In this document: in pieces, positions 1 to 6,759 of the stretch
How positions within the stretch are numbered: the stretch's first letter is position 1
Layout: the number at the start of each line of letters is the position of its first letter
Source of the DNA: Acidimicrobiaceae bacterium
GTDB taxonomy: Bacteria; Actinomycetota; Acidimicrobiia; Acidimicrobiales; UBA10347
Direction: 5' to 3'
NCBI GenBank assembly: GCA_003485885.1
Contig: DNHM01000118.1
Coordinates: 1,377 to 8,859 of the forward strand
Length of the DNA: 7,483 nucleotides
The notes under the pieces: generated by a model
What the model was told of the DNA's origin: nothing
Seen by the model: only the letters and a program-made list of their open reading frames with translations
Databases searched by the model: none
Translations under genes and position numbers: made by a program

Positions 1-417
1 CGCCTGCAGCATGATCGCAGCAGCGATCTTGTCGACGACTTTGCGCTGGTTTCGGCTATCGAGCCCAGCATCGGTCATCAATCGTTCGGCGGTGACGGTT
101 GTCAGCCGTTCATCGTAGGTCTCGATAGGTACCCGCAGGGTGGCACCCATCCGTGTAACTTCCTTTACCGCCTTCTTCGCGGCAGGTCCCATCGACCCGT
201 CGAGCGACAACGGCAGGCCGACAACAACAACCGTGGCTTCCCACTCGTCGACAATTTTGGCGATGTCACGATGTAGATTGCCGGTTCGTTTGAGGACCTC
301 AAGTGGGCTCGCCAATGTGCGATCTGGATTGCTCAGCGCAATCCCGACACGCGAATCACCAAGGTCCACGCCAATCACGCGACCATAGTTCTCAGCCATT
401 CGCGAGTTCTCAGTCAT
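1..417 (-). CDS. ruvX: RuvX/YqgF-family Holliday-junction resolvase, 3' end cut by window edge
   Basis: The reading frame is open from the ATG at 417 to the left edge, giving 139 residues without a stop. The family folds like RNase H and is linked to Holliday-junction resolution and, in several bacteria, to rRNA processing in the cytoplasm. Motifs seen: GVDLGDSRVG at about 16-25 with acidic D18, VVVVGLPLSLDG at about 63-74, YDERLTT at 101-107, and VVDKIAAAIMLQ near 127-138 with D129. These are the usual RuvX acidic active-site positions. Family members are about 140-160 residues, so only a short tail should be missing. The ATG at 417 is preferred because AGGAAG lies 11 bases upstream; an in-frame ATG at 399 has no comparable site. 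It follows alaS on the same strand after 72 bases, matching the actinobacterial alaS-ruvX order, in which mltG commonly comes next. Confidence 0.93.
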   Translation of the reverse strand, partial: MTENSRMAENYGRVIGVDLGDSRVGIALSNPDRTLASPLEVLKRTGNLHRDIAKIVDEWEATVVVVGLPLSLDGSMGPAAKKAVKEVTRMGATLRVPIETYDERLTTVTAERLMTDAGLDSRNQRKVVDKIAAAIMLQA

Positions 418-428
418 GCGCGGTCCAT

Positions 429-434
429 CTTCCT
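429..434 (-). promoter_or_regulatory. Probable ribosome binding site of ruvX
   Basis: On the minus strand AGGAAG, within AGGTAGGAAG, lies 11 bases before the ATG at 417. It supports that start over the in-frame ATG at 399. An ATG at 428 follows it immediately, but that frame ends after four codons. The site directly abuts the palindrome at 437-469, so folding of that hairpin could affect its access. Confidence 0.45.
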
Positions 435-436
435 AC

Positions 437-469
437 CTGTGCACCGGGGGTCAGACCCCAGGTGCACAG
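437..469. repeat. 33-base near-perfect palindrome between alaS and ruvX (copy 1 of a shared hairpin core)
   Basis: The arms CTGTGCACC (437-445) and GGTGCACAG (461-469) are exact reverse complements. Inside them GGGGTC (447-452) and GACCCC (454-459) also pair around one central base. The only unpaired positions in the stem are 446 and 460. Transcribed from alaS, it starts about 20 bases after the alaS stop and ends just before the ruvX ribosome binding site. No run of U follows it, so it is not a standard intrinsic terminator. It could be a non-canonical terminator or attenuator, an RNA processing site, a protein-binding palindrome or a REP-like repeat. A second copy of the core lies at 3861-3873. 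The structure is seen directly; its function is not known. Confidence 0.8.
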
Positions 470-489
470 TGGATTGGGCCACGCCGGAT

Positions 490-3063
490 CTACGCAAGGA
501 CTGATAGCGCTGCTTGATGAGCGGTCTCGAGGGCTGCGTCGAGTCCTTCAGGATCCTTGCCACCGGCAACTGCCAGGTCAGCACCTTTGCCGCCGCCACC
601 CTTGATGAGCTTGGCGGCATCGGCGATGAGTTCGCCTGCGCTGAAAGGGCCATCGGCGCTCGCAGCGGCCACCAGGGTGACGCCGCCACCTTCGGGAGCG
701 CACCCGAGCACGACAACATCGACACCATCGGTGTCTCGGATTGCTACGGCAAGATCGCGAACACCGTCTCGGTCGAGTCCTTCGACCCGCTCCACGACGA
801 CGCCGTCGACTGCTTTAGCAGCGAGCGTGCCGGACTGGCCAACCGCGAGCTGGCGCCGCAGGTCGGCGATCTCGGATCGCAGCGCCTTGATCTCGGCCAC
901 GCGCTTGTTTGCTCCATCGACGACTTCAGGAATTGGCACGCCCAAGACATCTGCCATCTGAGCGATGCGGGTTTCTTCCTCGCGGAGCCGTTCGATTGGT
1001 CCAGTACCTGTCACAGCCTCGATGCGACGAACGCTTGAACCGATCGATCCTTCGGACAGAATCTTCATCGGTCCGATATCGCCCAGGCGATGCACATGGG
1101 TGCCGCCGCAGAGTTCGACGGACTTCGGGCCAGCCTCGAGCACGCGTACGACATCGCCGTATTTGTCGCCGAAGAACGCAATGGCGCCCTTGTCCTTGGC
1201 ATCGTCCATCGACATTTCTTCATGGCTGGTGTCCGGGTTCGCCAGTACTTCGGCATTCACGAAGTCTTCGATCTGTGCCATCTGTTCGGGCGTGACCGCG
1301 TCGTAGTGACTGAAGTCGAACCGAAGCCGGTCAGGGCCAACCCACGAACCTTGCTGTTTCACATGGTCGCCAAGAATCTCGCGGAGCGCAGCATGGAGCA
1401 GGTGGGTACCGGTGTGATTCCGCATAATTGAGGCACGACGGTCGCCGTCGATGGTCACGGTCACGGTGTCGCCCACATGCAGCTTGGACGATGCATGTTC
1501 TGCATGGTGGAGGTGAAGCCCGGGGACCACATAGGTCGTGTCGGTAATGTCGAGCGGACCCATTGCACCAGTAACGAATCCGGTATCGCCGATCTGGCCA
1601 CCGGATGCGGCGTAGAACGGCGTGCGATCAAGCACCACACCAGCGTCGGTGACCGCCAGCACCGTGGCGGTTGATTCGTGTTCGTGGCGGCCAGTGAACT
1701 CGGTCGGGCCGTGTTCATCGACCAAGGAAACGAACTGGCTTACATCGTCGCCAGCGCCGCTCTTGGCCTTCTGGTCAGCTCGAGCGCGATCACGCTGTTC
1801 GCCCATATGGGTCTCGAACTCTTCGGTGTTCACGACGACGTCGCGCTCTGCAGCAATTTCCTCGGTGACCTCGAGCGGGAACCCGAACGTGTCATGGAGC
1901 TGGAAGGCAGTGGCGCCGGAGAGTTTTTGTCCGGTTTCGAGCCCATCGAGTTCGGCATCGAGCATGATCGAACCCTGTTTGAGGGTCTTGCGGAAACTTT
2001 CTTCTTCTCGCACGACAATGCCGGTCACCAACTCATGGTTCTCGACGATTTCCGGATAGTCGCTGCCCATGATGGCGACAACTTCGTCGACGAGGTGGGG
2101 CGTGATCAGGTCGTCGACACCAAGCATGTAGGCATGGCGGATGGCACGACGCATGATGCGGCGCAGTACATAACCCCGTCCTTCGTTGTTGGGGAAAACG
2201 CCATCGCTTATCAGGAAGGTCATGGCCCGGCTGTGCTCAGCCAGAATGCGGGCCGATACGTCGCGAGCTTCGTCCTTGCCATAGACCAGACCGGACAGAT
2301 CGCAGGCCTTGTCGACCAGACGTTTCATCTCGTCGATCTCAAACACCGAGTCGACACCCTGCAGCAGGGTGAGAATACGTTCGAGGCCAGCTCCGGTATC
2401 GATGCTTGGTGCGGGAAGAAGGACCTTCTCGCCACTTTCCTTGGTGTCATACTGCATGAACACCAGGTTCCAGAACTCTAGGAAGCGCTCGTCGCCGCCA
2501 TGGGCGGGGCCTCCATCGGCTCCAAAGGCAGCGCCCTTGTCGATGAACAGCTCAGAACATGGACCGTTGGGGCCGGTGTCTGCCATCTTCCAATAGTTGT
2601 CTTCGTCGAGTCGCTGCACCCGCTCGGGGCGCACGCCGACCTCGTCGATCCAGATCTGTTCAGCCTCGTCGTCGCTCAGGTGCACCGTGACCCAGAGGTG
2701 TTCAGGGTCAAGACCCAGTACCTCGGTTGTGAACTCCCAAGCAAAAGGGATGGCGTCGGTCTTGAAGTAGTCACCGAAGCTGAAGTTTCCCATCATCTCG
2801 AAGAAGGTGAGATGGCGTTTGGTGCGACCAATTTCGTCGAGGTCGTTGTGTTTACCGCCGGCTCGGGCGCACTTCTGCACAGTGACTGCACGTTTGTACG
2901 GAGGGGTCTCTTCACCGACGAAGTACGGCTTGAACGGCACCATGCCCGCGACCGTGAACATCACGGTGGGGTCATGTGGAATCAAACTCGCACTCTCGAC
3001 CGCGGTGTGGTCCTTGGACACGAAATAGTCTCGGAACGCTTTGCGTAGGTCACGGGCTTCCAT
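490..3063 (-). CDS. alaS: Alanyl-tRNA synthetase
   Basis: This 857-residue cytoplasmic class II synthetase charges tRNA-Ala with alanine using ATP and clears mischarged Ser/Gly through its editing domain. Aminoacylation motifs include CARAGGKHND (about 65-74), FEMMGNFSFGDYF (88-100), FLEFWNLVFMQY (194-205) and DTGAGLER (222-229). The editing domain has the zinc-type motif HTGTH (H550, H554) and CGGTH (C652, H656), spaced as in the E. coli enzyme. A charged, probably coiled-coil stretch near 720-745 leads to the C-terminal DHHA1-like domain with GGGGKG at 822-827. E. coli AlaRS has 876 residues, so this is complete. The frame is open to a GTG at 3207, but family members begin as here with MEARDLRKAF, so I place the start at ATG 3063. 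The longer start would add 48 non-conserved residues overlapping the divergent hydrolase gene. No good Shine-Dalgarno precedes 3063; a leaderless transcript is possible. ruvX follows downstream. Confidence 0.97.
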   Translation of the reverse strand: MEARDLRKAFRDYFVSKDHTAVESASLIPHDPTVMFTVAGMVPFKPYFVGEETPPYKRAVTVQKCARAGGKHNDLDEIGRTKRHLTFFEMMGNFSFGDYFKTDAIPFAWEFTTEVLGLDPEHLWVTVHLSDDEAEQIWIDEVGVRPERVQRLDEDNYWKMADTGPNGPCSELFIDKGAAFGADGGPAHGGDERFLEFWNLVFMQYDTKESGEKVLLPAPSIDTGAGLERILTLLQGVDSVFEIDEMKRLVDKACDLSGLVYGKDEARDVSARILAEHSRAMTFLISDGVFPNNEGRGYVLRRIMRRAIRHAYMLGVDDLITPHLVDEVVAIMGSDYPEIVENHELVTGIVVREEESFRKTLKQGSIMLDAELDGLETGQKLSGATAFQLHDTFGFPLEVTEEIAAERDVVVNTEEFETHMGEQRDRARADQKAKSGAGDDVSQFVSLVDEHGPTEFTGRHEHESTATVLAVTDAGVVLDRTPFYAASGGQIGDTGFVTGAMGPLDITDTTYVVPGLHLHHAEHASSKLHVGDTVTVTIDGDRRASIMRNHTGTHLLHAALREILGDHVKQQGSWVGPDRLRFDFSHYDAVTPEQMAQIEDFVNAEVLANPDTSHEEMSMDDAKDKGAIAFFGDKYGDVVRVLEAGPKSVELCGGTHVHRLGDIGPMKILSEGSIGSSVRRIEAVTGTGPIERLREEETRIAQMADVLGVPIPEVVDGANKRVAEIKALRSEIADLRRQLAVGQSGTLAAKAVDGVVVERVEGLDRDGVRDLAVAIRDTDGVDVVVLGCAPEGGGVTLVAAASADGPFSAGELIADAAKLIKGGGGKGADLAVAGGKDPEGLDAALETAHQAALSVLA

Positions 3064-3071
3064 GGCGGCGA

Positions 3072-3098
3072 AGTCTACGTGAAGTGATGTGGGGTCAA
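3072..3098 (-). promoter_or_regulatory. Possible alaS promoter, consistent with a leaderless transcript
   Basis: On the minus strand TTGACC (3098-3093) resembles a -35 box and TAGACT (3077-3072) a -10 box of the TANNNT type, with a 15-base spacer that is shorter than the ideal 17. A start about seven bases after the -10 box would fall near 3065, almost at the proposed ATG at 3063. This fits the lack of a ribosome binding site and the frequency of leaderless mRNAs in actinobacteria. It rests on motif matching by eye only. Confidence 0.3.
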
Positions 3099-3153
3099 GC
3101 GTGAATACCGGCACTGTCGCCGCCGTGCGCTCGAAACGGACTACCTTCGCTGC

Positions 3154-3870
3154 GTGAGCAAGCCATTCACAATCGTGTCTTGGAACATCTTCCAAGGTCT
3201 GCATCACACCGCAAACCGCCGAGCGTGGACACCTAATCTACGTATCGAAGATGATCTTGAGGCCCTCGACGCCGACGTACTGGTGCTGCCAGAAGCGTGG
3301 CGTTTTGGCCAACCTAAGGCCATGTGGGCCGAGGAACTGGCCGAAAGGCTGGATTATGACCTCCATCAATGGGTAGCAGATCGCCCCAGCCGCAAACGCG
3401 AAACCGTGCCGTGGCGCATGGTCATGCTCACGAGGATCCCTACTCGGCCGCTTCCACCGCAGATCATGCCGCAATTTGGCAATTTCGGGCAGCGTGCGAT
3501 CGTGCGAGCGGAACTGGTCGACTCCGGGCTCACCATCGCTGCTGCCCATCTCTACGGGATCCATCTGGTCCGGTCCACGACACCTCGTGCATGGATGCGG
3601 GAGCGACGCGAACTCAAGGTGACAGCGGCCAACAACGACATCGTCGTCGGCGACCTCAACATGTGGGGGCCCGTCGTGCGACGCGACACCACGCCACTAC
3701 GTTCTGCGGTCCGAGGCCGTACCTTTCCAGCGAAACGGCCCCATAGCCAGATCGACCATCTCTTGGTCAGCAGCCAGGTCGAGGTGCTCAGGTCCCAGGT
3801 CCTGCCAGAGATGGGCTCGGACCATCGTGCAATCCGGGCAAACCTCCAGGCGCTCACATCTGGGGTCTGA
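3154..3870 (+). CDS. Endonuclease/exonuclease/phosphatase (EEP, DNase I-like) family hydrolase
   Basis: A 238-residue metal-dependent phosphoesterase of the DNase I/exonuclease III superfamily. The catalytic set appears complete: SWNIFQG at 9-15 (N11), LPEAW at 45-49 (E47, metal ligand), AAHLYG at 130-135 (H132), VVGDLNMW at 164-171 (D167, N169), QIDHLLVS at 199-206 (D201) and GSDHRAI at 221-227 (D223, H224). The superfamily cleaves DNA, RNA, phospholipids or inositol phosphates, and the sequence does not tell which. There is no evident signal peptide or membrane segment, so it is probably cytoplasmic. The GTG at 3154 puts the first beta strand in the usual place and leaves 90 bases to the divergent alaS start; no strong Shine-Dalgarno is visible. 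The last codons and the TGA stop lie in a hairpin repeat (3851-3896). It stands alone on its strand and converges on the enoyl-CoA hydratase-family gene. Confidence 0.87.
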   Translation: MSKPFTIVSWNIFQGLHHTANRRAWTPNLRIEDDLEALDADVLVLPEAWRFGQPKAMWAEELAERLDYDLHQWVADRPSRKRETVPWRMVMLTRIPTRPLPPQIMPQFGNFGQRAIVRAELVDSGLTIAAAHLYGIHLVRSTTPRAWMRERRELKVTAANNDIVVGDLNMWGPVVRRDTTPLRSAVRGRTFPAKRPHSQIDHLLVSSQVEVLRSQVLPEMGSDHRAIRANLQALTSGV

Positions 3871-3896
3871 CCCTGCAGGTGCGCGCGATGTGGGCG
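3851..3896. repeat. Hairpin repeat at the convergent gene junction (copy 2 of the shared core), possible bidirectional terminator
   Basis: The outer arms CGCTCACATC (3851-3860) and GATGTGGGCG (3887-3896) pair at all ten positions if one G-T wobble is allowed. The inner core GGGTC-T-GACCC (3863-3873) is a perfect palindrome within TGGGGTCTGACCC, which is identical to the minus-strand core of the alaS-ruvX palindrome. GGTGC follows the core in both copies at slightly different spacing. The element overlaps the TGA stop of the hydrolase (3868-3870) and fills the 27-base gap to the hydratase-family stop at 3898. Its place between convergent genes suits a two-way terminator, but there is no T-run. 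A REP-like repeat is the alternative. Confidence 0.6.
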
Positions 3897-3897
3897 A

Positions 3898-4683
3898 TCA
3901 CTTGCCTTTCCATTCCGGTGGGCGTTTCTCACGGAACGACGCCAGGCCTTCCTTAGCGTCGTCCATCTGGTTGGCAACGATGCGCATCGTCTCACCGAAA
4001 CGGACCGACTCGGTCCAGCCCATGTCACGGGTTCGTGTTGCGACTTCTTTGACGACGCGACTGGCGATTGGGGCCGACATGACCAGCCTGTCGGCCAGTG
4101 CCCGCGCCTCGACCATCAGAACATCGTGATCGACGACCTTCCACACCAAACCCATTTCCTTGGCTCGTTCAGCACTGATTGGTTCACCGATCATCAGAAG
4201 TTCCATGGCATCGGACCAATTCAGTCGTCGAGGCAGTCGAATCGACCCAACGATTGTCGGGATACCGATGCGTACTTCTGGATACGAGAACGTTGCTCGA
4301 TCGCTGGCAATCGCGAAATCGGCAAAACTTACGCCGGTCAATCCGTAGCCGACGCAGGGCCCGTTCACCGCAGCGATGACCGGCTTAAACAGCTCAAGCC
4401 CGCTTTCGAAACTGTTCACTGTGGGTTTCTCCCAATATGTGCCTGCAAAGGTGCCGGTTGCGCCTGTGCCATCTTTGAGGTCAGCACCACCACAGAAGAC
4501 GGTTCCTGCTCCCGTCATGATTGCCACCCAGGCGTCCTCGTCGTCTCGGAAGCGCAACCAGGCAGCGTTGAGTTCGTCGCGCATCGCTCCGTTGATAGCG
4601 TTGCGTCGCTCTGGCCGGTTGTAGGTAATTGTGACGACATGCCCCGTCTTCTCATAGAGCACGGGCTGTTCTTGGTCGGACAT
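3898..4683 (-). CDS. Enoyl-CoA hydratase/isomerase (crotonase) family protein
   Basis: This 261-residue soluble protein has the usual crotonase length. Family marks: NRPERRNAI at 22-30, FCGGADLKD at 63-71 (oxyanion-hole A67), AAVNGPCVGYGL at 104-115 (second oxyanion region, G112-G114) and SYPEVRIGIP at 133-142. Crotonases stabilise an acyl-CoA enolate for hydration, isomerisation, hydrolysis or C-C bond steps, often in fatty-acid or aromatic-acid breakdown. Aligning by eye with rat mitochondrial hydratase, the residue matching Glu164 is present (E136) but that matching Glu144 is T116. A classical 2-enoyl-CoA hydratase reaction is therefore doubtful, and the substrate cannot be named. The ATG at 4683 has a purine-rich GAGAGA stretch upstream. 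It lies 36 bases after the response regulator on the same strand without an obvious terminator, so it may be read through from that operon, though no functional link is evident. Confidence 0.92.
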   Translation of the reverse strand: MSDQEQPVLYEKTGHVVTITYNRPERRNAINGAMRDELNAAWLRFRDDEDAWVAIMTGAGTVFCGGADLKDGTGATGTFAGTYWEKPTVNSFESGLELFKPVIAAVNGPCVGYGLTGVSFADFAIASDRATFSYPEVRIGIPTIVGSIRLPRRLNWSDAMELLMIGEPISAERAKEMGLVWKVVDHDVLMVEARALADRLVMSAPIASRVVKEVATRTRDMGWTESVRFGETMRIVANQMDDAKEGLASFREKRPPEWKGK

Positions 4684-4719
4684 ACGCAGTAGGTCTCTCT
4701 GGTGGCGGACCCTTCAGTT

Positions 4720-5364
4720 TTAGATCAAGCGGCGATGTGCTGCCCAACGACTGAGTTCGTGCCGGTTCGACAGTTGCAGTTTGCGTAACACCGACGACGC
4801 ATGAGTTTCGACCGTCTTCACCGAGATAGTAAGCCGGGATGCGACTTCTTTGTAGGCGTACCCGCGTGCAAGCAACCGAAGCACTTCTTGTTCCCGGTTG
4901 GTGAGCTGATCGAGCTCAGGGTCGATCTCGGCAGCCGGGATCTGACCGGCAAACGCATCGAGGACGAACCCTGCGAGTCGGGGCGAGAACACTGCGTCGC
5001 CAGCGGCGACTCGTGTGATTGCATCGATGAGTTCAGAACCGTCGATCGCCTTGGTCACATACCCCCGAGCGCCGGAGCGGATCACGGCGATGACGTCTTC
5101 GGCTGCGTCCGACACCGACAGTGCCAGGAAGCAGGTCTCGACGTTGGCCCGCTTGACACCTTCGATAACCGCTGGCCCATCGCCGCCCGGCAGATGGACA
5201 TCGAGCAGGACAACATCGGGTTTGAGCGCACAGATGACGTCGATCGCTCCTTCGACATCGTCGGCTTCGCCTACAACGTTGACGTGATCGCCAATCTCGG
5301 CTCTCACCCCTGCACGCACGAGCGCGTGATCGTCGACCAGCACCACACGAATTGGTTCGGTCAT
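4720..5364 (-). CDS. NarL/LuxR-family response regulator, partner of the adjacent PspC-domain kinase
   Basis: A 214-residue DNA-binding response regulator. The receiver domain (about 5-120) has the acidic pair D11/D12, phosphoacceptor D55 in LLDVHLPGGDG, the switch S83 in ALSVSD and K105 in YVTKAID. The LuxR-type helix-turn-helix (about 152-214) has LTNREQEVLRLLARG, then YKEVASRL and ISVKTVETH with the recognition helix, ending LSNRHELSRWA. All key phosphorylation residues are present, so it should respond to phosphotransfer. Its ATG (5364-5362) overlaps the kinase TGA by one base (TGATG), the usual sign of translational coupling. Paired kinases and regulators of this type act in cell-envelope stress responses (the LiaSR/VraSR group); that role is inferred from the PspC context. 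The TCAGGG cluster at 6676-6715 is a candidate binding site. Confidence 0.95.
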   Translation of the reverse strand: MTEPIRVVLVDDHALVRAGVRAEIGDHVNVVGEADDVEGAIDVICALKPDVVLLDVHLPGGDGPAVIEGVKRANVETCFLALSVSDAAEDVIAVIRSGARGYVTKAIDGSELIDAITRVAAGDAVFSPRLAGFVLDAFAGQIPAAEIDPELDQLTNREQEVLRLLARGYAYKEVASRLTISVKTVETHASSVLRKLQLSNRHELSRWAAHRRLI

Positions 5365-6641
5365 CAGAAGGTCTCCACTTCGTCAGGGTTCGTGGCTTGA
5401 CGGCGCGGCATGCGTAGTTCGACTTCGGTGCCTTGCCCAGTGTTGCTGTGTACTTCGGCGGTGCCACCATGGCGTTCCATCCGCCCGATGATCGAGTCTC
5501 GGACGCCGGCTCGGTCAGTGTCGACATCGGCTGGGTCAAACCCCCTACCAAGGTCCCGCACAAACACCTCGATGGCCCCATGTCCGACCTCGGCAAACAC
5601 GTCGATGCGAGCAGCTCCTGAATGGGTCGCCGCATTCGACGCAGCCTCTCGTGTCGCCTGTAACAACGCAGCCACATCGTCGTCGGTCGGGCAGTCGCCA
5701 ACAACCACGACTTCAAGCGGCAGTTGGTACCTGTCTTCGACATCAGCCATGGCTGCTTCGAGGCCAGCACGGAACCCGAGATTCGGGTGCATGGCCTTGT
5801 CATCGAACAGCCAGGTGCGTAGTTCTCGTTCCTGGCGGCGGGCCAGGCTGACCACGCTTGCGTCGTGTGAACGTTTCTGGATAAGCGTGAGCGTCTGCAA
5901 CACCGAATCGTGCAGGTGCGCAGCCATATCGGCTCGTTCTTCGCTGCGGATCCGCCGGCGTCGTTCGGCCATCAAGTCGGCACCAAGGCTGCTGATGACA
6001 GGAGCGAACACGATGCCTGCCCCGAGCAGCACCAGAGCGGCAACACCGATGCCGCCAATGGCCTGCCAGAAACTCAAACTCACAAACGACGCGCTGATCA
6101 CACCAGCGAACAACAGCGCCAGACCAAGTACGACCCTGGTGCCAATGGTGCGATTCTGCATGTCACCCAGCGGGCGAAGCCGATCGAGACGGCTCCGATC
6201 AAGCCCGATCGCGACCGCAGCACCGATGAATACCGTGGGCCACACCAACGGCCCAAGGAACGACAGGCCGTAGACGGTCGACAACACCACCAGACCGGTG
6301 AAAACCATGCCAGACGCGATCAGTCGGACCTGCGGTGTCACGGCCTTGTCAACCGGGACATAGGGCTCTGCCGACAGAGAACGTCGACTCATGAAGAACC
6401 ATGCCGCCACGTACAACACAAGGCCCCACCCGCCAGCGAGCGAGAGCACCACAAACGACACCCGGACGTACGCCGGATCGATACCGACTTCTCGGGCGAT
6501 ACCTGCGGCGGTGCCGGTCACCAGTCGGTCTTCTGGGTTGAGCCGTGGGAGCTGCCATACGTCGAACGCTGGACCGGAACGGGACGGGGCCCCACTGGGC
6601 GTGTCGACAGGGGAACTCACCACCCCATAGTGGCACGGCAA
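5364..6641 (-). CDS. PspC-domain membrane sensor histidine kinase
   Basis: A protein of about 425 residues. After a short polar N-terminus, a PspC domain spans about 33-85 (RLVTGTAAGIAREVGID and a hydrophobic segment ending AAWFFMS). Further probable membrane segments lie at about 106-124, 128-147, 167-188 and 194-217. The cytoplasmic kinase part has a HisKA_3-type dimerisation motif MAAHLHDSVLQTL (239-251, likely phosphoacceptor H244) and a HATPase domain with REAASNAATHS (331-341, N336), DLGRGFDP (363-370) and NTGQGTEVEL (400-409). It probably senses membrane or envelope stress and phosphorylates the regulator encoded next, which it overlaps by one base. The 5' end is uncertain: the longest frame starts with TTG at 6641, while GTG codons at 6623 and 6620 would drop six or seven residues; none has a strong ribosome binding site. 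It is divergent from another PspC-domain gene. Confidence 0.92.
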   Translation of the reverse strand: MPCHYGVVSSPVDTPSGAPSRSGPAFDVWQLPRLNPEDRLVTGTAAGIAREVGIDPAYVRVSFVVLSLAGGWGLVLYVAAWFFMSRRSLSAEPYVPVDKAVTPQVRLIASGMVFTGLVVLSTVYGLSFLGPLVWPTVFIGAAVAIGLDRSRLDRLRPLGDMQNRTIGTRVVLGLALLFAGVISASFVSLSFWQAIGGIGVAALVLLGAGIVFAPVISSLGADLMAERRRRIRSEERADMAAHLHDSVLQTLTLIQKRSHDASVVSLARRQERELRTWLFDDKAMHPNLGFRAGLEAAMADVEDRYQLPLEVVVVGDCPTDDDVAALLQATREAASNAATHSGAARIDVFAEVGHGAIEVFVRDLGRGFDPADVDTDRAGVRDSIIGRMERHGGTAEVHSNTGQGTEVELRMPRRQATNPDEVETF

Positions 6642-6675
6642 ACGTGATGTGCCTGTCGGGGACGACCCCGGTTAA

Positions 6676-6715
6676 CCCCTGAGGCGAATCCTGGGTCTCA
6701 GGGATAAGTCAGGGG
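6676..6715. promoter_or_regulatory. Cluster of three TCAGGG sites between the divergent PspC genes, candidate operator
   Basis: In the 118-base gap between the kinase and the divergent PspC gene, TCAGGG occurs at 6698-6703 and 6709-6714 on the plus strand, 11 bp apart (about one helical turn). It occurs once on the minus strand as CCCTGA at 6677-6682. CCCTGAG (6677-6683) and CTCAGGG (6697-6703) form an exact 7-bp inverted repeat with a 13-base gap; CCCCTGA (6676-6682) and TCAGGGG (6709-6715) also pair exactly. The perfect palindrome GGTTAACC lies just beside it at 6670-6677. Clustered sites in a divergent promoter suit binding by a dimeric LuxR-type regulator such as the one encoded at 4720-5364, but this is inference. 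No convincing -35/-10 pair was found on either strand. Confidence 0.4.
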
Positions 6716-6759
6716 CGATCCCGATACCGCTGAGCTCGTCTCTTCTTCACCATGGGATT

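Noticed and set aside
437..469. Calling the palindrome a standard rho-independent terminator
   Set aside because: The stem is strong, but no U-rich tract follows on either strand, and the next bases form the ruvX ribosome binding site. It is reported as a repeat of unknown function instead.
1678..2481. A 267-codon plus-strand open frame inside alaS, with other long frames such as 2500-3048
   Set aside because: They lie antisense to the conserved AlaRS catalytic and editing regions. Long antisense frames are common in GC-rich coding DNA, and I see no recognisable motif in the translations.
3089..3103. A possible third repeat copy near the alaS start (GTGGGGTCAAGCGTG)
   Set aside because: Only GGGGTCA is shared with the hairpin core, and there is no matching GACCC arm or flanking inverted repeat, so a chance match is likelier.
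4684..4719. A terminator between the response regulator and the crotonase-family gene
   Set aside because: The 36-base gap has no stable inverted repeat and no usable T-run, so no terminator can be claimed.
5410..6273. A 287-codon plus-strand open frame opposite the kinase gene
   Set aside because: The translation is rich in Arg, Ser, Thr and Pro without domain motifs, typical of an antisense shadow. The minus-strand kinase has clear catalytic motifs throughout.
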